A DNA stretch of 64,000 nt from Phanerochaete sordida (taxonomy: Eukaryota > Basidiomycota > Agaricomycetes > Polyporales > Phanerochaetaceae): positions 310,001-374,000 of the forward strand of contig BPQB01000019.1 in the NCBI GenBank assembly GCA_019973155.2, in the 5' to 3' direction. The position numbers were made by a program, and so were the translations under genes. Positions 13,787-25,674 of the stretch are shown here, piece after piece (position 1 is the first letter of the stretch; each line of letters opens with the position of its first letter). The notes beneath the pieces are model-generated. The model had not been told where the DNA came from. It saw nothing but the letters and a program-made list of their open reading frames with translations, and made no database searches.

Positions 13787-14100
13787 GTTTTGTACAAGGA
13801 TATGTGGAGGTGAGTGAAGTGGTGTGTGTGCGAAATTGAGAGAGGCTGGTGCAGAACTTGGCCTGCGGCGACGGTCTTTTATACCTTTGTCCGCTTATAC
13901 GTCGTCAACGCTGGCTCGGGCGAGCAGCTCGCCATCGACACATCCCGCACATGTGTTATCCGAGTTGCGGGCAACGTCCCCAGGAGCTCGTTGCATTGCC
14001 AGCCCGAAGTAGCGGGGGTCGGGGGCGGCGGCACCCTCGGGGTTCCCTCGTATGGGAAGCCCGGGGCCCCGAACGCTCTTCCAAAAATGGCCTCACCGGG
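13787..14100 (-). promoter_or_regulatory. Promoter of NmrA paralogue B
   Basis: On the minus strand a TATAAAA box lies at about 13876-13882. Farther out, an ACATGTGTTATC block, a GCGGGC block and the 26-bp palindrome at 14038-14063 occur in the same order as upstream of paralogue C, so the two promoters are related over roughly 200 bp. The rest of the gap, up to the NOC4 stop at 14317, shows nothing recognisable. Confidence 0.65.
14038..14063. repeat. 26-bp imperfect palindrome, copy 2 (upstream of paralogue B)
   Basis: The layout is CGGG-N2-TCCC-N6-GGGA-N2-CCCG, a complete inverted repeat apart from the N positions. It lies about 250 bp upstream of the paralogue B start. Confidence 0.75.
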
Positions 14101-14316
14101 ATGACCGAGGTGCAGAAGACCGCTTCAATACGAAGCCAGAGGCCCGCCGAGGCTCATTAGTAGGGGCACACTCGGTTCATGACCAGCAGGCCTTCAGGTC
14201 ATGGCCGGCACGATTGGATTCACGTACGATGCTGAGCACTACGCGGTCTTCTCAGAACACGAGCGAATGCACGGGAAGTGGCGGTCTAGGATTACTGGTG
14301 GCTTGCGTGCGTGGCG

Positions 14317-16553
14317 TTACGAAAAGGACCACAGGGCAGTCACACGGTCTGCCTCGGCCTCCGCTGCATCGCCTCCCTCGTCCACCGTAGCATGCCCGGC
14401 TGGGAACCACTGACGCTGCGGCACATCCATGGCAATCGCAGGCTCCTTTTTGATCCTGCGCTTCGCTTCCGTCTCGTATAGCTAGGATACTCGTCAGTAC
14501 GTGCCTAAGTTCGCACACCGGCAATAAACGTACCGTGCTGTAGGTATGGTCCAGGAAATCCTCGAGCGAATAGTTGGGCTTCGTGAATGCCTCCGCGAAG
14601 ATACGTGCGAGCGTCGATACTGCGGAGTGGTAGTGCTCTCTGTGCGTGTGAAGCTCCCAAAGAGAGGAGTCGATGGCGTTCGTCAGCGTCGGATTCGGCT
14701 CGGCGGTGTCAAAGGGATCTGCACATAAACCAATGAGTCCGGGCCAATCAGACACAGCAGATAGGATTAACCTTCGGTAGCCTCGTATGAATCATCGACG
14801 CGGTGAATCATCACCATGAGTGCGGGATGTTTCTTGAGGATGTTGTATGTCAGGGGAAGGATCATGACGATAGCTGCTGGTGGCGCAGAGAGCGAGAGCC
14901 GAGCCAGTCGCTTGACGAATGACGCCAGCAGGTTGACGGGAAGGTGCCTAGTAAGGTAGACGTTAAACGTCGTTCGGAAAGAACGTGAGCAGAGTTTGGG
15001 CTTACGTAGAGCTCAGGAATAGTTCCGTCATACGGAAGAAGCGAGCGCGGTGTTTGAGATGCAACACATTCCGGTCAAGGAACGAGTATAGTCGGGTGTA
15101 GAATGCGGGGTAGTCACTAGATGCATCGAGCGCGTCAGCACCGGCGGTGCAGAGTATTCACAGGGAGGCTTACAGGTTGTACTCCTTCATGAGGATGAAC
15201 AGCGCGTTGAGGGCCAGAAGGCCGACTGTGCCGCCGTAGTCCACGCAAGACGAGATCCAGTCCATGACCATGACAGCTCGCGTCAAGTGAGGCATGACGC
15301 CGCGGTGCATGACGTTCAAAGCGCGGGTAGCGAGAGCCTTGCTGCTCTCCTCCGGCCCAGTCGACAGCTGGGGTAGCAAAGTCAACCACGTGCGCGTAAA
15401 GACGGCACGGTGAGACGAAAGCGAGTGGAGCGACTGGTGTATGCTGAGCTTGTGCAGTCTTGCGCCGGTCGCCTTCGTTTCTGCTGAAGCGTCCTGCTTG
15501 TTCTGGTCTTCGTCGAAGAATTTGCGCCAGTCGTCTTCTACGTCCTCGTCTTCCTCGGCATCTGGCGCTTTCGGCTCCTCGTCCCCGTCCTGCTCGGCGT
15601 CGCCGTTCTTCTGCGCCTTCGGTTTCGGCGGCTTCGCACCCAGCTCCTCGACCCACCAGGTGTTGAGCTCAGCAGCCTCCGTCGGGAAGGTTGTGAGGCG
15701 CTCTAGAAGAGAGAGGAGATTCTCCGGGACATGCGGATGGTCTTCGCGAGAGTAGGTTGCGAGTAGCCCTCTGGGTTGTGTGCTCAGCTGCGTTCGGCAC
15801 GGCGAAAACCAAGGTGTACTCACGCAGATTCGCGAAGGAAGAACCACCGGATGTCATCGCACTCGCTGAGCCACTGCTCCATGAACATGTCCCTGACCTC
15901 TGCGTCGAGCATGCCGTCCTCCGCGCCGGCATCGCTCTTGGGCTTCTTCGTCTTGTGTACTGCACGAGGCGAGGGCGGGCAAATGAGAAGTGCGCGGACG
16001 ACTTGGCGGAAGTGCGACATATAGAACTGTGGTCTCGAGGCGGAGCTCGAGCCAGGAGCCTTGCTGACCATGGTCGAGAGATGTTTTTGGAGGGAGAGCA
16101 GAATCTTGAGCGAAGACGTCTGCGGCCGTGCCGTAGGTAAGCACGCCGAGCAATAGATCGACAGGGCATCAGACGCACCTTGAGGACAGACTCTTCGTCC
16201 TTCAACAAACCAATCAGGAGTTCCACATAGCTGTGAAGCTTCTCCTGGAGCCATACACGGACTGCCTTGGTCTCGTCGCTGCCGGCGACGCTGAGCAGCA
16301 GGCTGTTGCTGATGATGACCACAAAGACTCTGTAAAGCGCATATATCGCTTTCGAGAGCGTGCCCGGGTCGGAAGCGCTGCGCGCGATGTCCAGAAGGTC
16401 GGCAAGAGGATTGAGAGAGGACTTGGAAGAGACCGCGGCGATGAGCTGGTCTTCGAGGGACTTTATCGAGGCGGCGACATCGGACGTCGCAGAGCCTTCA
16501 CCAGCGTGCTTGCGCTTTTTGGACGCCGTCGGCAGCGACGCGCGGGGGGCCAT
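14317..16553 (-). CDS. NOC4: Nucleolar complex protein 4 (CBF/Mak21 family)
   Basis: Noc4 acts with Nop14 in nucleolar maturation and export of the 40S ribosomal subunit. Seven exons (14317-14481, 14534-14718, 14772-14947, 15006-15116, 15174-15770, 15824-16119, 16179-16553) give 634 residues. The N-terminus carries a basic KKRKH stretch, a possible nucleolar signal, followed by helical repeats. An acidic loop (DAEEDEDVEDDWRKFFDEDQ) precedes the conserved Mak21/Noc4 core: LNVMHRGVMPHLTRAVMVMDW, ALNALFILMKEYNLDYP, FYTRLYSFLDRNVLHLKHR and FFRMTELFLSSTHLPVNLLA (each cut short here). The segment after it, YNILKKHPALMVMIHR followed by DPFD, is typical of Noc4. The fifth exon uses a weak donor (GTTAAT). 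The start at 16553 is the first ATG in frame with good spliced phases. Confidence 0.92.
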
Positions 16554-16926
16554 TGCAGAGGCCTTTTGGACGGTCCGAGCAGGACGAAGTGAGAGCTCAG
16601 AAATTACGGCGGGCGCTAGCCACTCCCCGCCATCACGTCGGGATTGATCGACGCGACCCCGACCACCGCGCACCGCGCGCTTCACATCCACTACAAACTG
16701 GCAGCGCAAAGCAGACCCGGAGCTCTTATCGAACCAGGCTCGCTTCGCACGTCCTCCGCAACACTCCAGAGAAAACTTGTATTGTATTGTAAGCCTCGTC
16801 GAATGGTACAATCTTGTAGTGCAACAACAGGAATCTTGAATCTTTGTAACATACTGATACACCGGTCCCAAGGAAGTCGAATGGATACACGTACTACACA
16901 GGAGCCAGATATTGCATTGAGTCTCT
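16554..16926. other. Intergenic: NOC4 promoter and pyruvate carboxylase 3' region
   Basis: This 373-bp gap lies between two minus-strand genes. No ORF, repeat or RNA gene could be supported. Confidence 0.5.
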
Positions 16927-19900
16927 CTAGTGCACAATCTCGCACACCAGGTCTCCCTGGTTGATCGAGTCGGCTGCAAGCAATGCGTTCAGCAACACGA
17001 CGAGAGGCACAGAAGAGGCAACACGTACCTTCGTGGACGGTGACACGCTTGACATGGCCCGACACAGGCGCAGTGACGGCCGACTCCATCTTCATCGCGC
17101 TCAAGACGCAGATCGGGTCGCCCTTCTTGATCTCCTGCCCGTCCTTGACGCGGACCTCGACGACGACGCCGGACATGGGCGCGCCGACCGAGCCGGGGTC
17201 GTTCGTGGCCTTCTCGCGCGAGACGGTCTCCACCGCGGAGTTCTTGTCCTCGACCGACACCGCGCGGATCTCGCCGTTGACCTCGAACCAGACGTCGCGC
17301 TGCGCGCGGCCCTCGATGACGGGGCCGACGGCCATGAGGCGGATGATGAGCGTCTTGCCTTGCTCGATCGAGATGTGCATCTCCTCGCCGACGTCGGGGC
17401 GGCCGAGGAAGTAGCGCGTGGGCACGACGCTGAGGTCGCCGAACTTCTCGATGAACGCCTGGTACTCCTCGAAGACCTTCGGGTACATCACGAAGCTCGT
17501 CACGTCCGCGTCCGTGATGTGCTTGCCGAACTTGGCGCGCAGCTCCGCCTTGATCTTCTTGAAGTCGAGCGGCTCCATGCTCGCGCCGGGGCGGCCGTCG
17601 ATGCGCGGCTTGTTGCGGATGATCTTGCTGCGCAGCGGCTCGGGGAATCCACCGACGGGCTGGCCGAGGTAGCCCTGGAAGAACTCCACGACGGATGACG
17701 GGAAGTCGAGCTCCTCCGCGCGGTCGAGGACGTCCTGCTTGGAGAACTTGTTCGACGTCATCCACTGCGCGAAGTCACCAACAACCTTCGAAGAGGGCGT
17801 GACCTTGATGATGTTGCCGCAAAGCTCGTTCGCCTCGATGTACTTCTGCTTGATTTCCGTCCACTGCGTGCCGAGACCGAGCTGCGCAGCCTGGAACATG
17901 AGGTTGGTGTACTGGCCTCCAGGCATCTCGTGGTCAAAGACCGAGGAGTCGGACGCGCGGACGTTCGCCTCGAAGCACTGGTACAGGATGCGGACCTGGC
18001 TCCAGTAGAGGTTGAGCGCCTGGATGTCGGCGTAGCGAATACCGGTGCCAAGGTTGCTCTGCTCGAGAGCGGAGCAGATAGCACCCATTGGTGGCTGCGA
18101 GGTGAGACCGGACATGCCTAGATGATACATTAGAACCGGTTCAGGGGGACAATATGAAAATACCCACTGTCAATGGCAACGTCAACGACATCAGCGCCAG
18201 CGGCGGCAGCAGCGAGCATGGACGCGGTCGAGATACCAGCGGTATCGTGCGAGTGGACGTGAATGGGAAGGTCGGGATACTTCTCACGGATAGAGCCAAT
18301 AAGACTAAAAGCGCTGTCAGTTCAGTTTCTGAAGTGTGAAGGCAACACTCACAGCTTCGCAGACTCGGGCTTCAGGAGACCCGCCATGTCCTTGATACCA
18401 AGAACGTGGATGCCCTCGGTGACGAGCTGGTCGACGAAGTCGAGGTAGTACTTGAGCGTGTACTTGGTCTCCTTCGGGCTTGCGACGTCGCCGCTGTAGC
18501 AGACGACGGCCTCTACGACACCGCCCGCCTTCTTCGCGGCATCGATGCCGAGGCGGAGGTTCTCGATGTAGTTGAGCGAGTCGAACACACGGAAGATGTC
18601 GAGCCCGTTCTCGACCGCCTTCTTCGAGAAGTCGTAGATCGCGTTGTCGGGGTACGACGTGTAGCCGACGCCGTTCGCGCCACGGACGAGCGCCTGGAGC
18701 GGGATGTTCGGGACGAGCTTGCGGAGGGTGCGCAGGCGCTCCCACGGGTCCTCGTACAGGAAGCGCATGGCGACATCGAACGTCGCACCGCCCCAGCACT
18801 CGAGCGAGTATGCGTTCGCGAGCGCGTACGACGTCTCCTTGGCGATGTTCACCATGTCGATCGTGCGCAGACGGGTGGCAAGGAGCGACTGGTGCGCGTC
18901 ACGCCAGGTGGTATCCATGATGAGCACACCGGGGTACTCGCGAACGGCCTTCGCAAACGCCTCGGGGCCGTGCTCGACGATAATGTTACGCCAGCCGGTC
19001 TGGCAGGGAAGGCTTGCGTCGAGTGGCGCGCCGTTCGGGTCCTCGCGGTTCTGGAATGACGGGACGACAACGTCGTCCTTGAGGCCGGGCTCACCCTGCT
19101 GACCCTTGATAGAGCTGCCGTTGACTGCGAGATCACCGAGGTAGGCGAGCAGCTTCTGCGCACGGTTCTGGCTCTGGACGAGCTTGAAGAGCTCGGGCGT
19201 GTCGTCGATGAAGGTGGTCCAGGTCTTGCCACCAATGAAGACATCGTGAGTAAGGAGGCGGAAGAGGAAGGGAATGTTCGTCTTGACACCACGAATACGG
19301 AACTCCACGAGTGCACGAAGCATCTTGCGGCGAGCAACCTCATAGGTGGTACCGCTGACCGTGCACTTGACGAGCAGAGAGTCGTAGTGAGGAGTGATCT
19401 GAGCGCCTGCGAAACCGGAGCTGGCATCCAAACGAACGCCGTTACCACCAGCACTGCGGTAAACCTCAATCTTTCCGGTATCTGGCTGGAAGCCCGCGGC
19501 GGCATCCTCGGTGGTGATACGGCACTGGATAGCAAAGCCGCGCTTGGTGATCGCGTCCTGAGTCAAGCCGAGCTGGGGGAGAGTTGCGCCAGCAGCAATC
19601 TGGATCTGCGCAGCAACAATATCGAGGCCAGTAATCTCCTCTGAGAACCGAAGTCAGGAACCGACAAGCACAGAAGACATGAGGACCTTACCAGTGATGG
19701 TGTGCTCGACCTGGATACGAGGGTTGATTTCGATGAAGTAGTGCCTGCCCATCTGGTCGACCAAGAACTCTGCGGTACCCGCGTTGCGGTATCCGACGCT
19801 CTTCGCTAGCTTGATAGCATCGGCAAGAATGGCCTGACGGACCTCCTCGGGGAGGTGCGTTGCGGGCGCGACCTCGACGACTTTCTGGTGGCGACGCTGG

Positions 19901-21037
19901 ACGGAGCAGTCACGCTCGAAGAGGTGGATCGTGTTGCCCTGGGCGTCTGCGAGGAGCTGGACCTCGATGTGGCGAGGGCGCTCAAGGAAGCGCTCAATGA
20001 AGACCGTGCCGTCACCGAACGCGGACTTGGCCTCGCTCACGGCGCGCTCAAAGGAGTTCTTGAAGTCGGACATCTCGCGCACAACACGCATTCCACGGCC
20101 TCCGCCTCCCATCGCGGCCTTGATGATTACTATACGCGGTCTTTGGGTTTGAATTCTAGTGAAGTCGCGTTAAGGCGAAGTTACTCACCCGGGAACCCGT
20201 ATTCCTCGATGAAGGCGTTCGCGTCGGTGTAGGCATCCACCGGGCCGGGCGTTCCAGGAACGACTGGCACGCCGATTTTCAACGCTAGTGAAATCGTCTC
20301 AGGATCGCGCGACAAAGTGACTATATGCGCTTTGTCTTACCAATGGTACGTGCCTTTGTCTTGTCGCCAAGCGCGTCGATGACTTCGGGGGAGGGTCCGA
20401 CGAAGGCGATGCCCGCCTGCTCGACCTTGCGCGCGAACTCTGCATTTTCGGAGAGGAAGCCGTATCTGCGCGGGGAGCCGTCAGAAGACGGCGCGTGCAA
20501 GCTCATAGGGGGCCGGTGCGTACCCGGGATGGATCATGTCCACGCCGTGCTCGAGCGCGATCCGGATGATGTCCTCCTGCGCGAGGTAGGCCCCGACGGG
20601 GGTGAGGCCCTTGCCGACCTGGTACGCCTCGTCGGCCTGTGCGATTGCCGTCGCTTCAGCATCAGTCGCACGCGTAGAGGCCCTAAAAATATACCTTCTG
20701 ACGGTGGGCCGACAGGCGGTCCTCGAACGAGTAGATGGCGACGGTGTGCATCGCGAGCTCGTGCGCGGTACGGAAGACACGAATCGCGATTTCCTGCACG
20801 AGGGGCGCGCATACAGTCAGCTCACTGCGCTCCCTGTGTGCATCCCCCGGACCCGACAAAGAAACTTACACCACGGTTCGCGACGAGGATCTTGGTGAGG
20901 GGTCCCGAGTGTCCCGCCGACTTCCTGCGCATCGTCTGGATCGAGTGCACAGGCGTGCCGGGGGCACTGGGCGTGACGGCGAATATGGGCGCGAGGCGCG
21001 GCGGGTGCAGCGTCCCGGACGCAGTGGGGTCGGCCAT
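16927..21037 (-). CDS. PYC: Pyruvate carboxylase
   Basis: This biotin enzyme converts pyruvate, bicarbonate and ATP to oxaloacetate, feeding the TCA cycle, gluconeogenesis and aspartate synthesis. Ten exons (16927-16973, 17029-18117, 18168-18304, 18353-19640, 19692-20129, 20189-20284, 20341-20465, 20524-20636, 20695-20793, 20870-21037) give 1,199 residues. All domains are present in order: biotin carboxylase N-lobe ([17 protein letters not shown]), ATP-grasp ([29 protein letters not shown]), carboxyltransferase ([30 protein letters not shown]), the PYC-specific domain, and the C-terminal biotinyl domain with the AMKM biotin-lysine motif. The N-terminal extension (about 45 residues) does not look like a strong mitochondrial signal, in keeping with the cytosolic enzyme of many fungi. 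The intron at 18118-18167 uses donor GTGGGT; other choices break the frame. Confidence 0.97.
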
Positions 21038-21891
21038 GTCTCGTGTCGCCTGCGGTGGTGGTGGTCAAGGTGCAAGAAGGTGCTGTTGGGGGCAGTGGCG
21101 AGTCAGGCCGGAAGTGGCAGGAAAATCGATCGCGTCCTTTATCTGGGCGGGTGACGGTGACGCGAGCGGGGCTAAATCACAGGGCGCGGGGGATGTGCTG
21201 ATGACTCGATCGTTCGCAGCGGCCGACGGGGTCGAACGTGGTGGGGTTACGTGCGCACGACGGGCAGCGGGGGACGACGAAAGGGGATCCTGGGGAAGAA
21301 AGAGGCTCCCGGTGCTTTGCAATGAGACGGGCTCATATAGCTTGGCCCAAAACAGCGCGCGGCAAGGACCGCGATCTGAATCACGCGCTTGGCGCAGCGC
21401 GAAGAGACGTCACTCGCTGCTCACCGCCAGCCCGACTGCTCCTTCCGGTCGCCCTCAATCTGTCCTACCCGGTCCTCCTCGACACACTTTCGGTGTTAGC
21501 GCGGCCGCTCCGCATATCATCCGCACACAATTTGCCAACCCGGACGGTGGCAGACACCCTGCAGATAACGGTTGACGTCGCGGTCGCCGGTCGGGGCAGA
21601 CGGTGCGAATTTACCCTCTACCAGCGACTGGACACGTCCAGGGCGCGCTATCGATCCTGCAGCCACTAGTCTCCGTCGCGCCAGCCTACCCGGGCTGAGA
21701 CCCGACGCGGCCCACATGACCCCACTCGCCACATCTTCCCTGCCCTAATACAACGCACGCGAGTGGCCCCCGCATCCGACGTTCCCCCAGGATCTTCAAT
21801 ACATCCAGAGCACATTCTGTCGTGCCCGTTCTGCCATCTAGTACACGTCTATAAAAAGCCCGGCCTCAGTCCACTACAAGTAAGGTTACAG
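21038..21891. other. Intergenic: pyruvate carboxylase upstream region
   Basis: This 854-bp stretch lies between the start of the carboxylase gene and the stop of VRG4. It is GC-rich and holds only overlapping shadow ORFs. No regulatory element stands out. Confidence 0.5.
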
Positions 21892-23417
21892 CTACCGCTG
21901 CGACAAGGGCAACACGTTGTTCTGTGCAGCCACCTCTGCCTTCTTCTGATTGTTCTTCGCCACGGCGTACACCACTCCTGCGAAGAAACCGACTGTCACG
22001 GCCGACACAGAGCCCAGTGTGACGGCATCGCCAAAGAAGATCATGCCCGAGGCTGCGACTGGCAGCTTGTTCAGGGCTCCGACCATGCTGGAGAATTCTA
22101 CGTTAGCGACGGAACCGCCACAGCGCGACGGAGCCCCTTACCTGTACGTCGTACTGCTCGTTACGCGGATGCACCACGCCGTGGTGTACGAGATTCCCAC
22201 TGCCGCCGCGCCTGAGAAAGCGATGGCGAACAAAAGGAAGTTGCGTGTCTCTTCAGGGCTGCGAAGGACTCAGTAAACCTTATCGAAGCCATGAGCCTTC
22301 ATACTCACAAATTACGCGTCAGGTTCGCATAGCTCCAGTCCTCCGCGACGATGGAGAAGAACGCGAGAACAGGGATGGAGAGTAGGTTGTTGTAGAACAT
22401 CGAGTCCCAATCCGAGAATCCAGTGATCTTGATGCGTTTGCGCATCGTGAGGACCTGGAAGGCTGTCAGTGGAAACTAAAATGCGACCTGAGCTAAACCT
22501 CACGTAGGCAGCACTGGTCAAGCAGTTGACCAGCATCCAGAAGTAGCCGACATTGACCTTGGAGACAATGCCGCTCAAGTGCTGGAAGCCCCACCCCTCG
22601 CTTTCAAGCACTGCTGGGTCACCCGCGGTCAAGGTGTCGCTGATATCTGCCCATGCCGCAATGACGGAGGACAGAACCTAGATACAAGCACGTCAGCAGT
22701 TGCATATGCCCATTGCCATATTCCTGCCGTACCATAAACAAGAATGACACGAGCGTGAGGCCTGTTACACGTCCACCAAACCAGATGACCTCCCCATACG
22801 CCTGGAGAAATAAGACTCAGCGTCTGCGATCAAAATGAACGGCCCTGACGCACGATTAGGATGATAGTGAGATTCTTGAAGATAGTGTAGACAGGGATGC
22901 TGAGGTATTGCTATCGACGAGGTAAGTTGTTTGCCAACGACGGACAGACGAGAGCGCTCACCAGACTCTTGGACCCAGTGTAGATAACACTGACCAAGAG
23001 GAAGCTGATAGGGAACCACGCCTTGGCGTCCTTGGTGTCCCAGTCACGGAAGGAGATGACCCCGAGCTTCTTCACGGCGTACACACATGAGACGCAGACG
23101 GTGCTCTGTATGCAAAGCAGGAGGAAGTTCATGTTGAATTGTCTGCCTGAGACAACGAACTGGGATTGGGTTATTCCTCTGCGCCACTCAATAGGGAAAA
23201 GAACGAGCGTACTTTGTTCACGACGGTCATGAGGATAGAGGCAAGGCAGTAGCATACTATGGGTGGTACTGGGCGAACACATTCAATACGCGCTTTGCCA
23301 TGAATGAAAGCGCTACTCACTGGAGGAGACAGCAGGCCCCTCCTTGGCGCTGCCTGTCGCGATAGCCTTCTTCATCTCGACGACATCCTCGGGCTCGTCT
23401 TTGCGGTCCGACGCCAT
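21892..23417 (-). CDS. VRG4: GDP-mannose transporter of the Golgi (Vrg4 type)
   Basis: This multi-pass antiporter carries GDP-mannose into the Golgi lumen in exchange for GMP, supplying protein and lipid mannosylation. Nine exons (21892-22087, 22142-22258, 22309-22454, 22504-22677, 22733-22801, 22854-22910, 22962-23159, 23213-23268, 23321-23417) give 369 residues. The N-terminus is short, acidic and cytosolic ([17 protein letters not shown]), followed by about ten hydrophobic helices. Both substrate motifs of the family are present: FYNN (in [13 protein letters not shown]) and GALNK (in [14 protein letters not shown]). The C-terminal tail is polar and Lys/Gln-rich ([15 protein letters not shown]), as in Vrg4, where it takes part in retention. 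The gene diverges from a second nucleotide-sugar transporter across 441 bp. Confidence 0.94.
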
Positions 23418-23858
23418 GACGGATCACAGGAGATTCAAACAAAGTGCTTGACGGATGCAAACACAGGCGCAGACGCCTCGGCTGCAGAGGTGCGCTGGGC
23501 GGCGGGGGTCGCAGAGCGGGGTGTGGCGCTGGGCGGTGGGGGGCCGGGGCAAGGAGCGTAGGGGGTAGAACGACAGTGGGCGGGTGTGCAGTCGTGGGCA
23601 GGAGCTGCTAAGCGGCGGTGGGTGCACTCACGGCGCGCAGGGGCGTGAGACGGTGTGCTGGCGAACGTGGCCGTGCGAAACGAGCAGGCCAGGCACCGAA
23701 AACAGCGCAGGAGACGCCCACCCTAGCGTAGGGGCTGCATCATGTGATGCGACGCGCCCCTTGCGGTGCACGTCGGCCCCGGCGCGTCTCCCGCCCCGCG
23801 GGTGGGAAACAAAGGCCCTGCTTCCGCCCGCCGCGCCCTCTCCTGCCTCCACGTAGCC
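23418..23858. promoter_or_regulatory. Divergent promoter between two nucleotide-sugar transporters
   Basis: This 441-bp GC-rich gap separates the starts of VRG4 (minus) and the YEA4-like gene (plus). An upstream in-frame ATG at 23766 would extend the YEA4-like protein by 31 residues, but the later start at 23859 is preferred. I see no clear TATA box. Confidence 0.5.
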
Positions 23859-25674
23859 ATGCCTCCCCGCACGCCCGCGAAGAAGCGGCGCCAGCCCAAC
23901 GACGAGCACACCCAGAAGCTCGAGCGCATGCTCGCAGAGATGGTCGTGACACCTTCGCCGAAGAGCAAGCAGCGCGCCGCCCAGGCCGCCGAGAAGGAGA
24001 AGGAGAAGGGCAAGGGCAAGGAGGAGACCGTAGAGCCGCAGGTCAAACAGGAGCCGTCTGTGTCGTCGCTCAGCAAGCCTATAGCGATGTCCATCGTCGA
24101 CTTTTCGATGGTCCTCAGCTTGGTGTTTGGCGGATGCTGCAGGTACGTGCACCCCGACTTGGCTAGTACTCTCGCTCAGCTCGCTTTACAGCAATGTGTG
24201 GACCTATGAGTATCTACTCAAAATCGAGTCGCGAATAGGTGCGTCACACGCTCAACCTATCCACTGAGCGAAGTAATTGAATGTGCATAGGTACTGCGTT
24301 GACCTTCTCGCAAATGGCCTTTGTGACCATCCAGTCCCTCCCTCGATTCGTCACATTTGACGGGCCATACCGCATACCAAGACTCAAGCCCCGGCACATA
24401 CCCCTTTCGCAGTGGGCGGTTCAAGTCCTCGTGCTCACCGCCGGCTCGCTGCTCAACAATTGGGCCTTTGCCTACCACGTACCTCTCACGGTACAAATAG
24501 TATTCCGCTCCGCAGGTGGGTACATGCGTGTCTGTACGTATCCGATCACCTTTGACACGACCTGGTCTATCTAGGCCTCGCGGTATCGATGCTGTTCGGC
24601 GTGCTATTCCTCCAGAAGAGATATACACCGGCGCAAATAGTCCGTCCGCATGCCTATCAGCCTCCATGAACTTCACTGACGTTCTGGAACTAGGCTTCAG
24701 TCATGTTCGTCACTATCGGCGTTATGCTTGCTACCATCTCCACACCATCCAAACCCACAGCCCAGGATACCCACATCGACCTCACAGAATATACCCTAGG
24801 AATTATCATGCTTACCGCGTCTCTGCTCATGACGGGAGCACTTGGTTTTCTCCAGGAACGCACTTACACGCGCTACGGTCCGCACTGGCAAGAGGGCCTC
24901 TTCTATACTGTACGTATTAACCTCCACGTCGCAGGGAGCTCCGCCTTACGCATCAACTTTCAGCATGCACTGTCGCTGCCCATATACATCTTCTTTATCC
25001 CTGGCATCAAGTTCGGCTTTCAGAGTCTCCGTGACGCCTCCGTCGCGTTACTCGACTCCTCATCATCCAAGGCAGCCATCCTCCCAGGGCTACACCACCT
25101 CCCACCCGCGCTGGGCAAGTTCGCCCCCTACCTGATGCTCGCCGTGAACCTCGTGACGCAGCTCGTGTGCGTCTCCGGCGTGAACCAGCTCACCTCGGTG
25201 CGTGCCCCTCCGTCTCTGCGCCGCCCGCGGCTGACCGTGCGCCAGCGTGTGTCGAGCGTGAGCACGAACCTCGTGCTCACGACGCGCAAGGCGCTGAGCC
25301 TGTGCTTCAGCGTGTGGTGGTTCGGGAACGGCTGGAACGCGCAGCTCGGCGCCGGCGCGGCGCTCGTCTTCCTCGGCTCGCTGCTCTACACCGCCGTCAC
25401 GGCACGCCTGAAGCCCGCGCAGGCAGCCGGCGGGCAGGCGCGCGACAGAAAGGCGGACGTGGACAAGGGCAACGGTAAGGGCAAGGGCAAGGCGAAGAAG
25501 GGCCCGAAGGCCGTCGCGCGCGAGCCCGCGCAGAAGAACCTCGCGTCGAAGCAGAACGGCGAGGTGAAGGTGAAGCAGGAGCCCGCGAGCCCGCAGAGGC
25601 CCGGCAAGGGGAAGGAGAGGGCGGTGCCGAACGGGCGGGCGGGCGCTGTAAAGCAGCGGCCTAAACAGGAGTGA
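23859..25674 (+). CDS. YEA4: UAA-family UDP-N-acetylglucosamine transporter (Yea4/SLC35B4 type)
   Basis: Members of this family carry UDP-GlcNAc, or UDP-xylose in animals, into the ER or Golgi; in yeast Yea4 serves chitin synthesis. Seven exons (23859-24142, 24192-24238, 24291-24515, 24575-24639, 24694-24909, 24964-25197, 25246-25674) give 499 residues. About 70 N-terminal residues are Lys/Glu-rich and cytosolic. Hydrophobic helices begin at IVDFSMVLSLVFGGCCSNVWTYE, a stretch that fits Yea4. Other family blocks are LLNNWAFAYHVPLTVQIVFRS and FLQKRYTPAQI. The C-terminal tail, about 80 residues, is strongly basic with repeated GKGKG and KVKQEP, and is longer than usual. The tail repeats a KQEP motif also seen in the N-terminal part. 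Substrate choice cannot be read from sequence. Confidence 0.88.

Noticed and set aside
16961..17698. Plus-strand ORF of 245 codons opposite pyruvate carboxylase
   Set aside because: Antisense shadow of the PYC carboxyltransferase and biotinyl exons.
23766..23858. Upstream ATG for the YEA4-like gene
   Set aside because: It would add 31 residues without family resemblance; the ATG at 23859 is closer to where the basic N-terminus begins.
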